From: Helianthus annuus
Lineage: Eukaryota; Streptophyta; Magnoliopsida; Asterales; Asteraceae
Reading direction: 5' to 3'
Assembly (NCBI RefSeq): GCF_002127325.2
Contig: NC_035448.2
Span: 117,507,426-117,571,425, forward strand
Length of the DNA stretch: 64,000 nt
Position numbers and translations under genes: made by a program. Within the stretch, counting starts at the first letter, position 1; each line of letters begins with the position of its first letter. Shown here piece by piece: positions 10,141-23,115 of this stretch. The notes beneath the pieces were generated by a model. The model was not told where the DNA came from. It saw nothing but the letters and a program-made list of their open reading frames with translations, and searched no databases.

Positions 10141-12488
10141 TTAGTTGGAGAGGGGGACCCAAGCCTTCATAGACTTGGGTTGCCCCTGAGAATCAAGAAA
10201 TGTAATTTCAATTTCTTGAAGGTTTTCAAACACAGCACCTCCCCCTGAACTTTCACCCGTCTTAGGTTTCCAAGTTTGTTTTTGTTTACCAGTTTGATTC
10301 TTATAAAAGGATTTTGAAATTTCTGGTTTTGAAGATTGTGATGAACTTGGTTCCCTGTTAACAAATTTGACTTCAGATTTTAAAGCTTTTTCAACAGCTT
10401 TGATGTTTTGACGTCGTTGTTTCGTTTCTTGTTCCTTAACAGTTCTTTTATCATGTTTTGGTGAAACAGGACGACGTTGTGGGTGAACCTTTTCAGGTGG
10501 TGCTCTTTCAACAACATTTGGTTTGGGCGAGTTTGTGCAGTCTTTCATGATGTGACCAAACTTCCCACATTTAAAACACGTTCTCCTTTCAACAAACTTA
10601 GGAGAATCTGATCGACGACCTGACGTAGAAGTTGTAGACCCAGAGGTACTAGCTTCACACCCGTTTGTGTGTTGGGTGTAATTGTTATCACTGTTATGTT
10701 TCAAAATGTTGACTTTTTGTACAAAATCGGTATTTGATTTATTTTCAAAAGTCTCCACTTTATCAGTACCTTTGGAGGCCACAAACTTAACGTCTTTTGC
10801 TTTCTTCTTGTAACGAGCTCCTTTTGAATCAACCTTAGCCTTTGGCTTTAGAGCTCGTTGTTTTTGTTTACCCTTAAGAGCAATTGGTTGTTGCTTTGTC
10901 GGTGATTTCTGTTTTCCAAATTGTTTTCTGATTTCAGCTTTTGGAATTGGGTCACATTGAGTTACAATGACTCCTGGAATTGTCTTTCCCAAAAACTAGT
11001 TTGTAGTGTCTTCAAAAACTTTGTCAATCAAAGATTGATTGACGTTTTTTATTGGAGAATCTTTGTCTGAATAAATTTTACTATCACCGACTAAAGTATA
11101 CAACAAGTTATTGCTCTTAACAGCAGACATACATTCCTTGTCATCTTTGACATCCTTGACAAGATTTATCACTTGCTTGGCAACAGGTTGCACGGCAGGA
11201 GTAGGAGGATCACAAAGAATATGATTCTCAATTGGAATTTCTACTCCTTTCGTCTCATCAAGTGATTCATCCTGGTCACTCACATCTGATTCATCATCTG
11301 AAGAATCATAGTCCTCAATGGTTGGAGGACTTTGATTTGAAGCGCATGATGACTTTTCTTTGTTATCAGATGAGCCCTCCAATGAATTGTCCGGTTTGAA
11401 CCCTAGGCGAGTAGTAACTTCCTCATAATCAAGAGGCACACTGGGTTCATACCGAGGCATATCCTCTTCATCGGGCATCTTGGTATAGTTGTGTCTCAAA
11501 GGGGGTGGACACGCCTTATACCCAACGCCTTTCACATTGCCTTTCAGTTTTTGAATGTCTATGATATGATCGAGCACAAATCGGGAGTTAAAATAACTCT
11601 CCAACTTTTGCTTGATAGCATCATGCTCGCATTTGACAATGGCTAACTCTTTTTGGTTTCCTCAACAATGTTAATGTAATCGTTAATACTAACTTGTTTA
11701 TGATAAACAACTTTGTTCAATTCGGAAACACTTTTCTTTAGGGTTTCAATTACAGATTTAAAATCCTTTTCGTTTCGAGTTAACGCCATGTTTGCCTCTT
11801 TGCACTTAGACAATTCAATAACCAATCTTTGATTGTGACTATAAACCGTTTCAGATTCACGTTTCAATTTAGCACATTCATGTTTCATATCAGCACAATC
11901 ACTACAGATGTTAGGAGTTTCAGATTTTACCTGACTTGTAGAAGCTGTGATATTAGCCATAAAGGCAGTCTGAGAAGAGAAAGATCCATCTTGAGTGAGA
12001 ATCTTCTCCGTTTCTTCTGATGTAGCATCAGCTTTCTTGATCAAGTCAGATTTCTTGTTAGCATCATTCGACAAATTATCAGCTTCAGAATCCATTCCCT
12101 CCTTGACGTCCGATTCTGAACTGCAATCACTCACACCTAAGCCATCTTCATCAGTACTGCCACTATATCCTGAACTGTCATCATTTCCCGAAGATTCACC
12201 ATCATTGACATTCTTGACAATTTCAGCGTAAAACGCAGTTCTTGTTTGATCACCGTTTCCCAACTGTATGGCCGGACCACAATCGACACTTGGATTGAAT
12301 TGAGGTTGTGTTGTGGAAGCTTGAGGTTGAGGTTGGGCTTGAGGAATGGAATTCATTAAATATGCGGCCATCGAAGTCTGATGTGGAGGGGGTCGAGGTA
12401 TGGAATTCGCTAAATATTCGGCCATCGAAGTCTGATTTTGAGCTGGTCGTGGGTCCGTACTCCAATCCCACGGACTTGTGCAACTCAT
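10141..12488 (-). pseudogene. Shortened gag of R-E (capsid-less), broken
   Basis: The start at 12488 matches the conserved MSCTSPWDWSTDP N-terminus of R-F and R-G. About 70 codons later the frame jumps straight to QTRTAFYA, skipping the whole capsid (UBN2) domain and first zinc knuckle (roughly 460 residues of R-G gag). Acidic segments, a predicted coiled coil, the DHIID block and a second-type zinc knuckle (CFKCGKFGHIMKDC, about 10580-10540) remain. A frameshift near 11640 and a TAG at 10993-10995 break it. The C-terminus KAWVPLSN matches the family. R-A shares the junction, so this is a subfamily architecture and not a private deletion. Confidence 0.85.
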
Positions 12489-13420
12489 GATTGGTGTATA
12501 GAAGTGAAAAATCTGGTCACACACTCGAAAACAGACACTTAAATTAGCGTTGCAACTGTTAAAAATGCACAAGTTTCTCGACCAAACTCTGGTCTTGGTG
12601 AAACTTGTTTGTTCGACGAAACCTTTTTGTGAGGAAATTCTTGCTTGACGAGACTAGGGTGTTCTTATTTGTACAACAAATAAGATTTTTTTTTTTAAAG
12701 ACCCGACCAAGAAACAAAAACCAAAGGATACACTAGAGCATAAAACTAAACCAAAAAAGTGCCTAGCATGTGCATGGCTAGATATCCATGGATCCCATAA
12801 TACATCACCAAAGATTCCATGTGTGTGTAGAAAACATAATGCCATGCCATCATATTTACACATATGGGCCCACCATAATAATGAAGATCCAGTGTAATTT
12901 TACAATTTCCATGGTCCAGTCAAGTTGAAATTTGATAAAGTATATCACGTGAATGTATCTATTAATGTCAGACTACTTCATTTGATCGGCCCAATGAAAT
13001 GAAAATGAATTAGAAAGGTGTAGGCTCAAATGTTAATTAATTGAAAGTGGAGTATTTGGCCCAATCAAAAAGAACTTTGTGTATGGTGAAACTTGAATTT
13101 AATGATGATCTGATGTATGTGTGACGAAACGTTATTTGACTTTTGGTGATCGACGAATCTGTGAATGATGAAATAAATGATCGACGAAAACTCAATGTGC
13201 TGATCTTGATCGACGAAACAGATGTACTTGATGATCGACGAAACTCAGAATGTAATGTCGACGAAACTGATTGATATAAGGTCCGACGAAACTGAAATGA
13301 TGTTGGCGACGAAACTGATTTTGTTTGATGTCGACAAAACAGGAATGATAATGACTGCATACCTTGATATGGTATGGGAACGACACATTCCCGTATCAAG
13401 GTATGCACGAGGATTCATTT
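12489..13420 (-). other. Leader-like region of R-E
   Basis: No gene. 13090-13330 carries many CGACGAAAC words, as leaders of R-F, R-H and R-I do. 13361-13412 is a foldback, GCATACCTTGATA...TATCAAGGTATGC, one arm of which copies a piece of the 3' noncoding region (compare 8473-8510). No primer-binding site or LTR is visible. Confidence 0.55.
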
Positions 13421-14440
13421 TTTTATCTTTGGTTTGTGTATTGGTATGGTATGGGAATTCTTTCCTCGTATAGATGATGCTAAAGACCCAACCAACTATA
13501 ATTCAAGATTCTAAAAAAAAAAAAAAAATTGGGCATTTAATTTTAGAATGCAGCCCGATAACAATACTAGAAAGAATGTCCTTAAAGGATTCGTACCATA
13601 TGTGTGTAATCAATGAAGTTGGTTGAAGGTGATACTAGGTGTCTTGTTTTCGAATTGTAAAGTTAAATTTACTTGTTATATTTTCATCTAGTTTATGTGT
13701 TCTAGCATATGACTGATTATGGAACACATGTTTATAATGATTGTTTTGTGATATAGATGGCATTTGAGTAGGTTGAGTGATAACTTGAACTTTTAAATTG
13801 TGTAGAAAAATGTAAGTTGCAGTCACCTGTAACCATTTTGATGTTCAAAATGGTATTTGACCATGTGTTAGTTGTTGATCATTTGCTTATGATTAGATCT
13901 TTATATGGTAGGCATTATATATGTGTGGTTAGCAATTGATATTCAATCTATATATTACGTCCAGCTTTTCTACTTGGAATACCATTGTATATTTTCTTTT
14001 TCAAACTCTATTACTAATATGATTGTAATGGTTTGACTCTCATTTTTAGGAGCTTCATAATAGCATCAAATGCCCATCAGCTACACCTCAAAGCCCATCT
14101 CCAAATGAACATGACACAAGTGGTAACCATGAAGAGGGCACATGTATAAATGTGATTCTGGTCCATTTGGAGCTGTTGACTTTCAAGGAAAGTGATCAAA
14201 ATCAGTTGAATGATGCGGCGGGAGAAGAACCATAATGAATGATAAGCAAATTCAGATTGTGGTAAAGGAGAAGAGGTTGGAAAAGGAAAGATACATCTAA
14301 CCAAAGGTGGTTTGGAAAAAAAAAATTGGAGAGAGAAAGGATGAGTGGAATTACTGGATGGTTGGTGACAGAAAGAAAATAGATAAGGCGGAGAAAGAGG
14401 TTATGCATAATAGGATGACAAACTGAAATAATGTTAAATA
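13421..14440. other. Host-like intergenic DNA interrupted by R-F
   Basis: 13486-13555 resembles 33347-33420 downstream of the F-box gene (ATTCAAGATTCTAAAA...TTGGGCATTT...TTTTAGAATG). 14050-14160 is exon-like: an intron-type TTTTTAG precedes an open stretch of about 35 codons with no recognised domain. I cannot assign a gene. Confidence 0.5.
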
Positions 14441-14445
14441 TTTAG
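14441..14445. repeat. Target site duplication of R-F (left), TTTAG
   Basis: TTTAG directly precedes the LTR start and recurs at 29582-29586. Confidence 0.95.
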
Positions 14446-15143
14446 TGTTGATTCATTTTTGTGTCTGTCACTAGTCTTGTAATTTACGATGTATTTGTAT
14501 GGTCTTTTATCGCTTATCGAGTCTGTATTCGCAGTCGACCAAGTCGGATATCCTCCTATCCGCTTGTGTCCGACTTATTTGTCTCGTCTGTTATGTAATA
14601 GTCTTTGAACAATGCATGTTGCATGTTAAGGGTATTTCTGTCAAAATATGTGCTTATTTTGTGCCTGTTGTTTGCTGTCTGTTTGCAGCAAACAGTTAAC
14701 CATTTGCAGCCTTCGACGAAATAGATGTGTTTCGTCGAACACTAGTCGACGAAACAGACTTTGGTCTGTTGTATCTGTTTCGTCATGGTCAGCGACGAAA
14801 CAAATGTGTTTCGTCGTCTGATGGGCTGGTGTTGTGGGCCAATTGTGTTTCGTCGGCCCAATTGGTGTTTCGTCGATGGTCTTGGCCCAGCTGCTATATA
14901 AAGGCACAATCTGTCTCAGTTACAACTTAGAGATAAGAGCATACCCAAAGGTCATTCTGTGTTTGTATCAGTTGTACTCTTATCCAGTTTAATCAATTGA
15001 GTGTGTTTCATTGGTTAAACCATTGTTCTTACTTTGTTCTATGTTTGTTTTGGCATAGTTACGGGGATTCCGCACCCGTAACATTGTTTGTTATAAACAA
15101 GGATTAGGTTGTTGATATCGATCCTCCGATTTCGGGACCTACA
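14446..15143 (+). repeat. R-F 5' LTR (698 bp)
   Basis: It runs TGTTGATTC...GGGACCTACA. U3 holds inverted pairs of CGACGAAA and TTTCGTCG (14713-14875) interleaved with GGGCC/GGCCC words, ending just before a TATA box (TATATAAA, 14895-14902). U5 contains GGATTCCGCACCCG, shared with the other families here. Confidence 0.95.
14713..14902 (+). promoter_or_regulatory. U3 enhancer-like motif array and TATA box of R-F
   Basis: Palindromic pairs such as CGACGAAATAGA/TGTTTCGTCG sit side by side, with TTTCGTCGG and TTTCGTCGA copies and TGGGCC/GGCCCA words (similar to TCP-bound site II elements). They end about 20 bp before TATATAAA. The order fits an RNA polymerase II promoter; which factors bind is unknown. 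Confidence 0.65.
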
Positions 15144-15145
15144 AG

Positions 15146-15157
15146 TGGTATCCGAGC
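15146..15157 (+). other. tRNA-Met primer-binding site of R-F
   Basis: TGGTATCCGAGC lies two bases after the LTR. It is the standard plant copia site (TGGTATCAGAGC, complementary to initiator tRNA-Met) with one change. Confidence 0.9.
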
Positions 15158-15916
15158 TTTGGCTCTTATCATTGTTTAAAATCAAACATAGTTCGGTTTA
15201 TCAAGTGTTTGTGTGTTTTTCAGAAAATTGTTCTACTCATATTTTCCAGAAAAGTTCTTAAAAATCTGTTCAATATGGCTGTTTGCTAAAGAGTTTTATC
15301 AAAAACCCCGTTAGATTGTTTGTTTGTGTGATAAACCGGGTTTTTATTGAAAGTCTTGTGCATTTTCGGGTTTCGGAAAAGTTAACGGTAACCGGAAAGT
15401 TCATAATTTCTGGGTTTGTTGTTCATTTATCCAAGGGATATTCAAGTTGTTCTTCAATATTCATAGAATTTAGATTCTAAACTTAATCTGAAAAGAAGTG
15501 AAAAAGTATTAAACTATTGTTCACCATACATTAGTTGGTAGTCGTAGCATGGGGTAAAGTGAGAATGGTAGTGTGAGTTGACAGTCTGTGGATAAGATTT
15601 GACCTACCTCACCAACTCTGGTTACCTTTTTCAACGAAACAAGCCTTGATGAATCAAACAATCGACGAAACAAATTCACCACGAATCAAAAAGTGTTTCG
15701 CCAAAGGTCCCTTCGACGAATCAAAAAGTGTTTCGCCATAATACTTCGACGAAACATACTCTGTTTCGTCATAAGTGATTTCGACGAAACAGAATCTGTT
15801 TCGTGGAAAAGTGTTTCGTCGTGTAGGATACCATTTTTAAACAGAAGGTTTGCAAAACTATTATAACATTGTGTTTTCAAGTGTTTGGTCAGGCATTCCT
15901 CTTGTATACATTGAAG
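15158..15916 (+). other. Untranslated leader of R-F
   Basis: A 759 bp leader without a supported gene. 15645-15815 has a second dense cluster of CGACGAAAC/TTTCGTCG words, followed by AAACAGAAGGTTTGC, a block also present just before gag in R-I and R-A. Confidence 0.75.
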
Positions 15917-18900
15917 ATGAGTTATACAAGCCCGTGGGACTGGAGTACGGACCCACGACCAGGTCAAAGTTCAAATCAGACATCTATGGCTTCATACTTA
16001 GCAAACTCCATACCTCAACAACAACCTTCCATAAGTGCAAGTCAATGGGCCTTGGTATCAAATCAAAACCAAAGCATTCAAAATCTCTTGTTGAGCGAAA
16101 GTGAGACAGGTAGCAACAATCGCCCGCCCAAGTTAAATCACATGAATGATTATCCATCATGGAAGGGACGTTTCCATACCTATGTTCAAGGGCAAAGCAC
16201 CGAACTTTGGACGTGTTTCATTAATGCAGTCAACCCTGCCCTCGAATTAGCAGCATCAACTTCAGCATGTTATGCTAATATGCTTGAAGATGATAAGAAA
16301 GCCTATGACTTGGAGAAAAAGGCGTTTGCTATTCTTACACAAGCGCTTCACAAAGAAATCTATCATCAATTTGGATATTGTAAGACCACGAAAAGCCTAT
16401 GGGATGCATTAGGGGCGAGAGGAGAAGGGAATGCAGCTTCTAGGAAGACTCGCCATGATTTGTTAAAGAAAGAGTTTGAATCATTTCAGTTCTTGGAAAA
16501 TGAAACCCTAAATGATATGACTTCTCGTTTCTATCATTTGATTAGTGAAATGAGTTCTTACAATGTTAATGCTACCCATCAGGAAATGATTGCTCGGTTT
16601 GCTGATGCTCTACCTCCTAAGTGGAGTCCATTCATTGAGCTTCTGAAACATACGGGTGCACTGGATGCAGCCAATGTCAGTCTCTAAAAGAATTGCAGCT
16701 GCACCTCCTCAAAATACAGAAATGTATTTACCTGGTTTTGGTCCTTCAGCCAGTTCTAGTTCCGTTCAGCAACCAAAGCTTCAAACGGCGTTTGTATCCA
16801 ATACAAACTCTTCTCCGTTTCCACAGTTCAATCAAGCACAACCACAGTGGGATCAAAGTGCTTATCTTTCACAATCCATTCCTACACCTCAAGTTACCAC
16901 TGCTCAACCACAGTTCGATCAAAGTGCCTATCTTTCACAATCAATACCCACACCTCAAGCACAACCACAACAACAAGCTCATTATGCCAACAATCCTCCA
17001 CCCCTAAACCCTAACACGGTCAGAGTCGATACTTCAAACCTCTCACAAGTTAGCATTGAAGTAGCAAAGGAGCATATGGAACTCATTAATACAATGGTCA
17101 GTGCTTATTGCGGGTTGGTCGCAGGTCAAATTGGAAACATCAATATGACCAATGAAGATTATCAACAGATCGAAAGGGATGAAATGGAGTTAATTGATAT
17201 CAAATGGGCTTTTGCTAGTGCAGTTAGAAGGGCAAAAGACTTCATGGCTCGAACTGGAAGAACTTCGTTGGAAGGCAAAAAGGATACGAAGTACGGGTTT
17301 GATATAAATGCAGTCACATGTTTCAATTATGGCGAGAAGGGGCACTTCAAACGTGAATGCACCCGACCAACCAAACAAGGCAATCATAACCCATTCAGAA
17401 ACCAGACGAGTACTTCAAATGTCAATGCCCAGCAAGAGAATCGTGAAAGGAGGATTGTAGCAGTGAATAACAATCAGAACCAGTCTGGACCATTAAATCC
17501 CAATCGAGCATTGACCGTTCAAGTTGACGAAGGGTGTGACTGGTCTGTACAGTTTGGAGAAGGTGATCAAGGAGGAGGAACAACATGTTATGTAAAGATC
17601 ATCAATCACATCAAGCACATTCATAAGGAGGAATTTTCTGAAAGTGACGACAGTTCGGGTTATACAGGGAGTTCTGATGAAGAAAGTTCTATTTCGGGAG
17701 ATGATCACTCTGATTCTGATGTGAAGGAAGAAGCAAGTTCTGATGTTGAAGACTTGTTAAATGAAGCTGAGGCGTTGAAATGTCAGAAATCAGTTCTGAT
17801 CAAGAAGGCTGCTGTAGCATCTAAGGAAATGGAGAAGTTCTTCTCTGAAGATGGATCTTTTTCTTTTCATACTGCCTTTATGGCAAATGTCTCAGCCTCT
17901 ACGAGTCAGGTAAATTCTGAAACTCCTGCTCCTAGTGTTTGTAAATCTTGTGCAGATATGAAGCTTGAATCCGAAAAGCTTCATAGTCATAATCAAAGTT
18001 TGGTTATTGAACTATCTAAGTGCAAGGAGGCTAATATGGCTTTAGTTCGAAACGAAAAAGAATTTAAATCTATAATTGAAAGCCTAAAGAAAAGTGTTTC
18101 CAAAGTTAACAAAGTGGTTTATCATAAACAAGTTAGCATAACATAAACATTATTGAGGAAACCAAAAAGGAACTAGCCATAGCCAAATGCGAGCATGATG
18201 CAATCAAACAAAAATTGGAGAGTTATTCTAACTCCCGATTTGTGCTTGATCACATCATTGATGTTCAACAACTGAAAGGAAACAAGAAAGGCGTAGGGTA
18301 TGAGAAATATCCGCCCCCTTTGAGACATAACTATACAAAAATGCCTGATGAAGAGGATATGCCACGGTATGAACCCAGTGTGCCTCTTGATTATGAGGAA
18401 TTTTCTACTGGCCTAGGGTTCAAACCGGACAATTCTTCAAACACATCACCTGAGCAACAAGAAACCTCAACATCTACAAAACAAAGTCCTCCAATCATTA
18501 AGGACTATGAGTCGTCTGATGATGAATCTGAATCAGATATTAGTGATCAGGATAAATCACTTAACAAGATGAAAGGAGTAGAAATTCCACTTGAAAATCA
18601 TATTCTTTGTAATCCTGATACTCCTGCTGTTCAACCTGTGGCCAAACAAGTGATAGATCCTGTCAAGAATGACAAGACATCTGTGTCTACCATTAAGAGC
18701 AGTAATGTGTTGTATACTTTGGTTGGTGATTCTAGAATCTATTCAGATCACGATTTTCCAATTAAAAATGGCAATCCATCTTTGATTGATAAAGTTTTTG
18801 AAGATAACACAAACAGGTTTTTGGGAAAAATACTTCCAGGAGTCGTTGTAACTCAATGTGATCCAGTTCCTAAGGCTGAGATTAGAAAACAATTTGGAAA

Positions 18901-19649
18901 TCAAAAACCACCAACAAAGCAACAACCTATTGCTTCTAAGGGTAAACAACCTGAAAGGCAAGCTCAAAAGCCTAACGTTTCTCAATCAAAATCTGAAACA
19001 AAAGGAGCTCGTTATCAAAAGAAAGCAAAAGATGTCAAATTCGTAGCATCGAAGGGTACGGATAAAATTGAGACTTTTGAAAACAAATCAAACACCGATT
19101 TTGTACAACAAATCACGATTTTAAAACGTAACAGTGAAAACAATTACACTCAACATACAAACGGGTGTGATGAGAAAGCAAATACCTCAGGTTCTACGGG
19201 TTTGACATCTGTTGGTCAATCAAATTCTCCTAAGTTTGTGGAAAGGAGAACATGTTTTACATGTGGGGAGTTTGGGCATATCATTAAGAATTGCACAAAC
19301 ACTCCAAAAGATAACGTCGTCCAGTTTCACCAAAACACGATAAACGAACTGTTAAAGAACAAGAAATGAAACAACGACGTAAGAACAACAAAGCTGTTGA
19401 AAAGGCTTTAAAATCTAAAGTCAAAACAGTAAAAAGGGAACCAAGTGTCTCACAACCATTAAAACCAGAAGCTTCAAAATCTGTTTGCAACACTCAATCT
19501 GGTAAAAAAAACAAACTTGGAAACCTAAGACGGATGATAGTTCAGGGGGAGCTGCTGTTTTTGAGAATCATCAAGAAATTGAGATCACTTTTCGTGATGC
19601 TCAGGGACGACCCCAGACCACTAAGGCTTGGGTCCCCATCCTCAACTGA
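15917..19649 (+). pseudogene. gag of R-F, frameshifted
   Basis: ATG at 15917 opens the conserved MSYTSPWDWSTDP N-terminus. The UBN2/copia-type capsid domain spans about 16130-16690 (LEKKAFAILTQAL, FYHLISEM, ADALPPKW). A Gln/Pro linker follows, then zinc knuckle 1 at about 17318-17360, where the second Cys is Tyr (CFNYGEKGHFKREC). Next come acidic and coiled-coil regions, zinc knuckle 2 (CFTCGEFGHIIKNC, about 19255-19296) and the AWVPILN end at TGA 19647-19649. Frame changes near 16670, 18145 and 19300-19370 break it. The product would be the particle and RNA-binding protein; the loss of a zinc ligand and the frameshifts make this copy inactive. Confidence 0.9.
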
Positions 19650-19669
19650 TCTTTCAATGATATATGTAG

Positions 19670-22600
19670 GATGTTCCAGGAGGAACTATTAATAGTTATT
19701 GGATTGTTGATAGTGGAGCATCCAGGCACATGACAGGCGACTTACGGCTTCTGTATGATGTGAGAAATATTAGAGGAGGCTATGTCGCATTTGCGGGAGA
19801 CAAAAGCGGATACATCACTGGAGAGGGAAGTATCTCCAATGGTATTGTGTGTTTCGATAAGATCAATTATGTTCGTCAAATTGATCATAATCTTCTCAGT
19901 GTGTCGCAAATCTGTGATAAAAAGTTCACCGTGCATTTTGATGATGCTGGTTGTTATGTGCTTAAACCTGGTTTCAAGATTCCTAAAGAATGGATTCTCT
20001 TATCGGCTCCAAGAGTTAATGATCTCTATATTCTTGATATGAGCCAAGCGATTACAACATCTGCACAAGTCACTTGTTTTGTCTCTAAAGCCACAGAAAA
20101 TGAGTCTATATCTTGGCACAGAAGAATGGGGCACATTCACTTGAGGAAAATGAACCATTTGGTGAAAAACAATCTGGTGAATGGTGTGCCTGTGAGAAGT
20201 TTTCATTTACAAGATATCTGTGTTTCGTGCCAGAAAGGGAAGCAAACAAAGAAGTCCCACCCTTTGAAGAAAATCAATACTATTAGCATGCCTTTCAAAC
20301 GTCTTCATATGGACCTGTTTGGACCTATGAAATACAAGACAACTTTCGGGGATGCTTACTGTCTAGTGGTTACTGACGATTACTCTAGATTTTCTTGGGT
20401 ATCTTTTATGGCACACAAGAGTGATACTCCTGGCATCCTCAAAGATCTTCTTACAATGTTGGAGAATCTTTACACGTTGAAAGTTAAGAGGATCAGAAGC
20501 GACAATGGAACGGAGTTCAAGAATCATGTGATGGATGAGTTCTGTACTTCAAAGGGCATTCTGCATGAATACAGTTCTCGATACACTCCATAATAAAAGG
20601 GCGTCGCTGAGAGGAAGAATCGGATGATAATCGAAACTGCAAGAACAATGCTGGTTGAGTCGGAACTCCCTGCTCAATTCTGGGGGGAGGCTGTGTCGAC
20701 TGCATGCTACACATTAAACTGAGTTCTTACAGCTAAGAGACATGGCAAAACTTGTTTCGAACTTCTACAGAAAAGGAAACCGGATCTTTCTTACTTAGAA
20801 CCGTTTGGCGCTCCATGTACTATGATTGAGCCGGATGGAAAGTTTGGCGCGAAAGCTATCGATGGTTTCTTCCTTGGATATGCAACTCCAAATTTTCGTG
20901 TATGGAATCTGGCAACCAGAAAGATTGAACTATGGAGTGAAGTAAGGGTTCAAAGGTACACAAGTCCTGTTAGGGCTCCGGGTGATCCTTGGATGTTCGA
21001 TTACGATGGACTGTTTGACTCCTTTAATCTGCCAACCTTTGATGAAGAATCTGCAGCTGCTAGAATGTTATTTGACAGTGACAACGCTGCTGACTCGCCA
21101 TTGGTTAGACCTGTTATCGTTAACCCTCAAGGTTCTTCTTCGGTTAACAATACGGTACAAAATGAGGTATTTGAAGATGCTACTGATTACAATGAGTCAT
21201 CGGAAGATGATGAATATCATGATGCGGCAGAAGGATCTTCAGCTCCAGTTGCTCCTGTTCAAGGTGCTTCATTGGAAACTCCTCATGTGCAGAATGTAGA
21301 TACTGCTGAAGGAAATGCATCCACTTCTACGCATATTCCAGGTGTGGAATTGGTTGTTGATCTTAATCTTAACAATCTGGGTATAAATGCTAGTGTTTCT
21401 GAAAATCCTGAAATGAGTATTCATGATACCCATCCCCAGCAGAATATTATAGGAGATGTCCATCACGGTGTGCAGACGCGTAATCAGCTGAGAAATAACC
21501 AGAATGCTCGTTTATATTCAGCCATCAGAGAATCTGGTCTTCAAAATGATTGGTCCTTCGCGTGTTACGTTTCACAAGAAGAACCGAAATCTTGGAAAGA
21601 AGCCTTAATGGATAATGCTTGGGTTGAAGCGATGCAGGACGAACTGCAGCAATTTCAAAAGCTTGGTGTTTGGAAGCTTGTTGAAAGGCAGGAGAATTAC
21701 AAGAAAATTGGAACTCGCTGGGTTTTTAAATGCAAGAAGGACGATCGTGGAGTAGTTATTCGTAACAAGGCGAGACTGGTTGTTCAAGGTTTTCGCCAGA
21801 TTGAGAGGATTGACTACAATGAAGTTTATGTACCAGTTACACGTCTGGAAGCTATTCGGATCTTTCTTGCTTATGCTTGTTTTAAAGGATTCAAAGTCTA
21901 CCAGATGGATGTCAAAAGTGCTTTTCTTCATGGGATAGTTCAAGAAGAGGTGTACGTCGAACAGCCTCCAGGTTTTGAAGATCCAATTCACCCCAATCGG
22001 GTCTGGTTGCTCAACAAAGCTCTTTATGGTTTACATCAAGCACCTAGAGCTTGGTACGCAACCTTATCCAACTATCTTCTGGAGAATGGATTTCGACGAG
22101 GTCTTATCGATTGCACTCTCTTTATCAAGGAACAAGATGGAGATCTTCTATTGGTACAGGTATACGTTGATGATATCATATTCGGTTCTACTAATGATTC
22201 TTTGTGCAGGCAATTCGAACGTATTATGCAGGAAAAGTTCGAGATGAGCGCTATGGGGGAGATGACTTTCTTTTTGGGCCTACAAGTTCAGCAAACCGAG
22301 TCTGGGATATTCATCCATCAGACTAAATATGTTGGTGACATCTTGAGCCGATTCCAGATGTCAGATGCAACGCCCATTGGTACCCCACTTCCGCAGAATC
22401 ACGAGATTACTCCGGATTTGAAGGGTGAAAGCATCAACTCTTCATACTATCGCGCCATGATCGGATCTCTCATGTATCTCACTGCTTCGAGGCCTGACAT
22501 CATGTATCCAACGTGCCTGCTTGCAAGATATCAAGCCAACCCGAAGGCCTCTCATCTGTCAGCTGTTAAAAGGATTTTTCGCTATTTGAAGGGATGCCTA

Positions 22601-23115
22601 GACACCAGTCTTTGGTACCCTAGGGATGATAGCTTTGACTTGACTGTATACAGTGATTCTGATTCTGATTTCGGTGGTTGCAAAATTGATGGAAATCAAC
22701 AACAGCAGGATGTCAATTCTTAGGAAATCGCCTAGTTACGTGGCAGTGCAAGAAGCAAACATGTGTTGCTACATCAACTTGTGAAGCAGAATACATTGCT
22801 GCCTCCAGTTGTTGCTCCCAAGTCTTGTGGATACAACAACAAATGCACGACTACGGTTTTGAATTCCTATCTACTCCTATTTTTGTTGATAACAATGCTG
22901 CCTTACAGATTACTAGAAATCCTGTGCAGCATTCCAAGACCAAACACATCGAAATTAAATATCACTTCATACGTGATTGTTTTGACAAAAGATTAATCGA
23001 TGTCGTTCATATCCCCACCGATCACCAACGTGCCGACCTGTTTACAAAAGCATTTGATAAATCACGGTTTGATTATCTACTTTTGGTCAATGGCATTAAG
23101 GTGATACCCGAGTAA
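19670..23115 (+). pseudogene. pol of R-F (protease, integrase, RT, RNase H), with stops
   Basis: Domains are in copia order: protease ([13 protein letters not shown], about 19703), GAG-pre-integrase with HRRMGH and CVSC (about 20115-20235), the integrase core with DLFGP, SDNGTEF and the downstream Glu, reverse transcriptase with YVDD at about 22165-22176, and RNase H through [14 protein letters not shown]. Stops: TAG just before the first codon (19667-19669), TAATAA (20591-20596, replacing Gln-Gln), TGA (20720-20722) and a frameshift at 22690-22825. A 6 bp duplication gives SDSDSD in RNase H. The family protein cleaves gag-pol, copies the RNA and inserts the DNA; this copy cannot make a full protein. 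Confidence 0.92.

Larger units (their letters stand above)
6841..13420 (-). mobile_element. R-E: non-autonomous SIRE-like element, minus strand, 5' LTR lost
   Basis: In element order (high to low coordinates) it has a leader, a shortened gag (12488-10141), a collapsed pol remnant (about 10100-9279), a long 3' noncoding region and the 3' LTR (7501-6841). No primer site or 5' LTR is found at the high end, and the sequence dissolves around 13420 into DNA resembling the F-box 3' flank. Capsid, first zinc knuckle, integrase and most of the reverse transcriptase are missing, so it could only move with proteins from a relative such as R-G. Confidence 0.85.

Noticed and set aside
14713..14875. CRISPR-like short repeats
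   Set aside because: Repeats are 8-12 bp, irregularly spaced and inverted, inside a plant LTR next to a TATA box.
15146..15157. tRNA gene at the TGGTATCAGAGC sites
   Set aside because: Only the 12-base complement of a tRNA 3' end is present, at the primer-site position of LTR elements; there is no cloverleaf.
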